This document shows positions 62,959-64,000 of a stretch of 64,000 nucleotides of DNA, piece after piece. The notes beneath the pieces are model-generated. The model searched no databases, was not told the DNA's origin, and saw only the letters and a program-made list of their open reading frames with translations. Every line of letters starts with the position of its first letter. The first letter of the stretch is position 1. A program made the position numbers and the translations under genes. The stretch covers positions 1-64,000 of the forward strand of contig NZ_JAGQFP010000003.1 in NCBI RefSeq assembly GCF_019090095.1, given 5' to 3'. The stretch is from Stutzerimonas stutzeri. GTDB lineage: Bacteria; Pseudomonadota; Gammaproteobacteria; Pseudomonadales; Pseudomonadaceae.

Positions 62959-64000
62959 ATGCTTCCAGAATCGCTGTCGCTCGTGTTCGTCTGTGTCTTG
63001 TTGCTGTGGGTGTTGGTGTCTTTCGTGCGGGAGACCTGGAGCCCGGACGTTGTCGTGGCGATTGCGGTGGCGGCGCTGATTGCCGTTCAGTTGCTAACGC
63101 CGGCTGAAGTGCTTGGGGTGCTGTCGAACTCAGCCCCGGTGACCATTGCCTGCATGTTCGTGATTTCCGCCGCGCTGGAGCGCACCGGCTGCATCGATGC
63201 GCTGGGCAACTGGCTGGGCGGACTTGTCGGCAACAGCCCGACCCGCGTGCTCGCCGGGCTGACGCTCACCGCGCTGGTCATTTCGGCCTTTCTCAACAAC
63301 ACGCCGGTCGTGGCCATCCTGACGCCGGTGGCGATTTCGCTGGCCAAGCGCGCCGGCACCACGCCGTCGAAACTGCTGATTCCGCTCTCCTACGCCACCA
63401 TTCTCGGCGGCACGCTGACGATGATCGGCACCTCGACGAACATTCTGGTCGACGGCGTCGCGCGCCAGGCCGGTTTGGCGCCGTTCGGCATGTTCGAGAT
63501 CACCGGAGCGGCACTCGTGCTCGCGGCCGCCGGCATGCTCTACATGCTGACCATCGGCAAGCGGTTGCTGCCTGAGCGCGATACGCTGTCCAAGCTGCTC
63601 GGCCCGCGGCTCGAGCGCACTTTCATGAGCGAGCTGCGGGTCCCCTCGGGCTCGCCGGTGATCGGCAAGAGCATCGCCGAGGCCAACCTCAACGGCGGTA
63701 GCGGCCTGCAGGTGCTACAGGTGAATCGCGGCGCGCAGCTGTACAGCCGACCGGAGCAAGACTTCAGCCTGCTTGCCGGCGATGTCCTGGTGATTCATGG
63801 CCAGGTGAAGGACGTGGTCGAACTGCGCAGCAGCGCGCATCTGACGTTTAACCGCGGCGAGGCCTTCGAGACGATCAGCAGCGAAGATGAGGTGCTCGCT
63901 GAAGCCATCGTTGGGCGCAACTCGCGCTACAGCCACCGGCCGATGCGTGACCTCGATCTACGTGCGCGCTACGGGATCAACGTGCTTGCCGTGCACCGCC
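62959..64000 (+). CDS. SLC13/DASS-type anion permease with TrkA-C domain (partial)
   Basis: Membrane transporter, 347 codons visible, open at the window edge. N-terminal helices are followed by the DASS signature region SAFLNNTPVVAILTPVAISLA and TMIGTSTNILVDG, which hold the Na+/substrate-binding SNT-like motifs. After about residue 215 comes a cytoplasmic TrkA-C (RCK_C) domain (SPVIGKSIAEANL...GDVLVIHG), and a second seems to begin near residue 325. Such proteins carry sulfate, dicarboxylates or other anions; the substrate cannot be told. First core gene after the islet; AAGGA precedes the ATG. Confidence 0.88.
   Translation, partial: MLPESLSLVFVCVLLLWVLVSFVRETWSPDVVVAIAVAALIAVQLLTPAEVLGVLSNSAPVTIACMFVISAALERTGCIDALGNWLGGLVGNSPTRVLAGLTLTALVISAFLNNTPVVAILTPVAISLAKRAGTTPSKLLIPLSYATILGGTLTMIGTSTNILVDGVARQAGLAPFGMFEITGAALVLAAAGMLYMLTIGKRLLPERDTLSKLLGPRLERTFMSELRVPSGSPVIGKSIAEANLNGGSGLQVLQVNRGAQLYSRPEQDFSLLAGDVLVIHGQVKDVVELRSSAHLTFNRGEAFETISSEDEVLAEAIVGRNSRYSHRPMRDLDLRARYGINVLAVHR

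Overview
The window is chromosomal DNA of a gamma-proteobacterium of the genus Pseudomonas in the broad sense. The P. stutzeri group (Stutzerimonas) is the best guess, from the high GC content, Vfr-type CRP, the AmgK/MurU cell-wall recycling pair and the gene order. From memory, the order tyrS-M23-anmK-erpA-argC-hemJ ... speD-vfr-trpCDG ... trpE-gph-rpe ... lptD-surA-pdxA-rsmA-apaGH ... rpsU-dnaG-rpoD follows one continuous block of P. aeruginosa PAO1. The species call is inference; no 16S sequence is present.

Layout. Positions 1-295 hold three tandem rRNA-type promoters on the minus strand, pointing out of the window towards an rrn operon expected just to the left. From 0.3 to 12 kb lie core genes: tyrS, a divisome-type M23 peptidase, anmK, erpA, argC, hemJ, a nitronate monooxygenase, a DUF805 protein, a HIT protein, coq7, speD, an OsmC protein and vfr. 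From 12 to 19 kb lie trpGDC and trpE, each preceded by a short Trp-rich leader peptide. They are separated by a MASE3-GGDEF-EAL protein where PAO1 has its R/F-pyocins. Next come gph and rpe. From 20.5 to 30 kb is a 4-aminobutyrate (GABA) locus: gabT, a gabD remnant, an ABC importer (agtABCD-like) and an AgtSR-like two-component system with a probable operator. From 30 to 42 kb are envelope and housekeeping genes (djlA, murU, amgK, lptD, surA, pdxA, rsmA, apaG, apaH, glpE). From 42 to 47 kb is the prkA-yeaH-spoVR stress trio. From 47 to 55.4 kb are cca, folK, folB, plsY, tsaD and the macromolecular synthesis operon rpsU-dnaG-rpoD.

Accessory region. At 55.49 kb a CAU tRNA gene marks the left end of a 7.2-kb genomic islet. 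The last 46 nt of the tRNA recur imperfectly at 62,721-62,766. The islet has no integrase. It holds a decayed hipA, two PAAR-headed type VI secretion effector modules facing each other, a frameshifted CHAP hydrolase, a Fic protein with a four-copy operator array, and a truncated NERD gene. The two modules are PAAR-cysteine hydrolase plus lipoprotein, and PAAR + PGRP-type amidase + small membrane protein. After the right repeat the core chromosome resumes with an SLC13-type permease that runs off the window.

Other signals. Three diverged small elements built of nested inverted repeats (12.2, 31.1 and 53.3 kb) share a GTTTA/TAAA core. Two of them supply the stop codon of the neighbouring gene.

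How it works together: anmK, amgK and murU belong to the Pseudomonas muropeptide recycling bypass; agtSR/agtABCD/gabT couple GABA sensing, import and transamination; the islet is an interbacterial-competition cassette that depends on a type VI secretion machine elsewhere in the genome.
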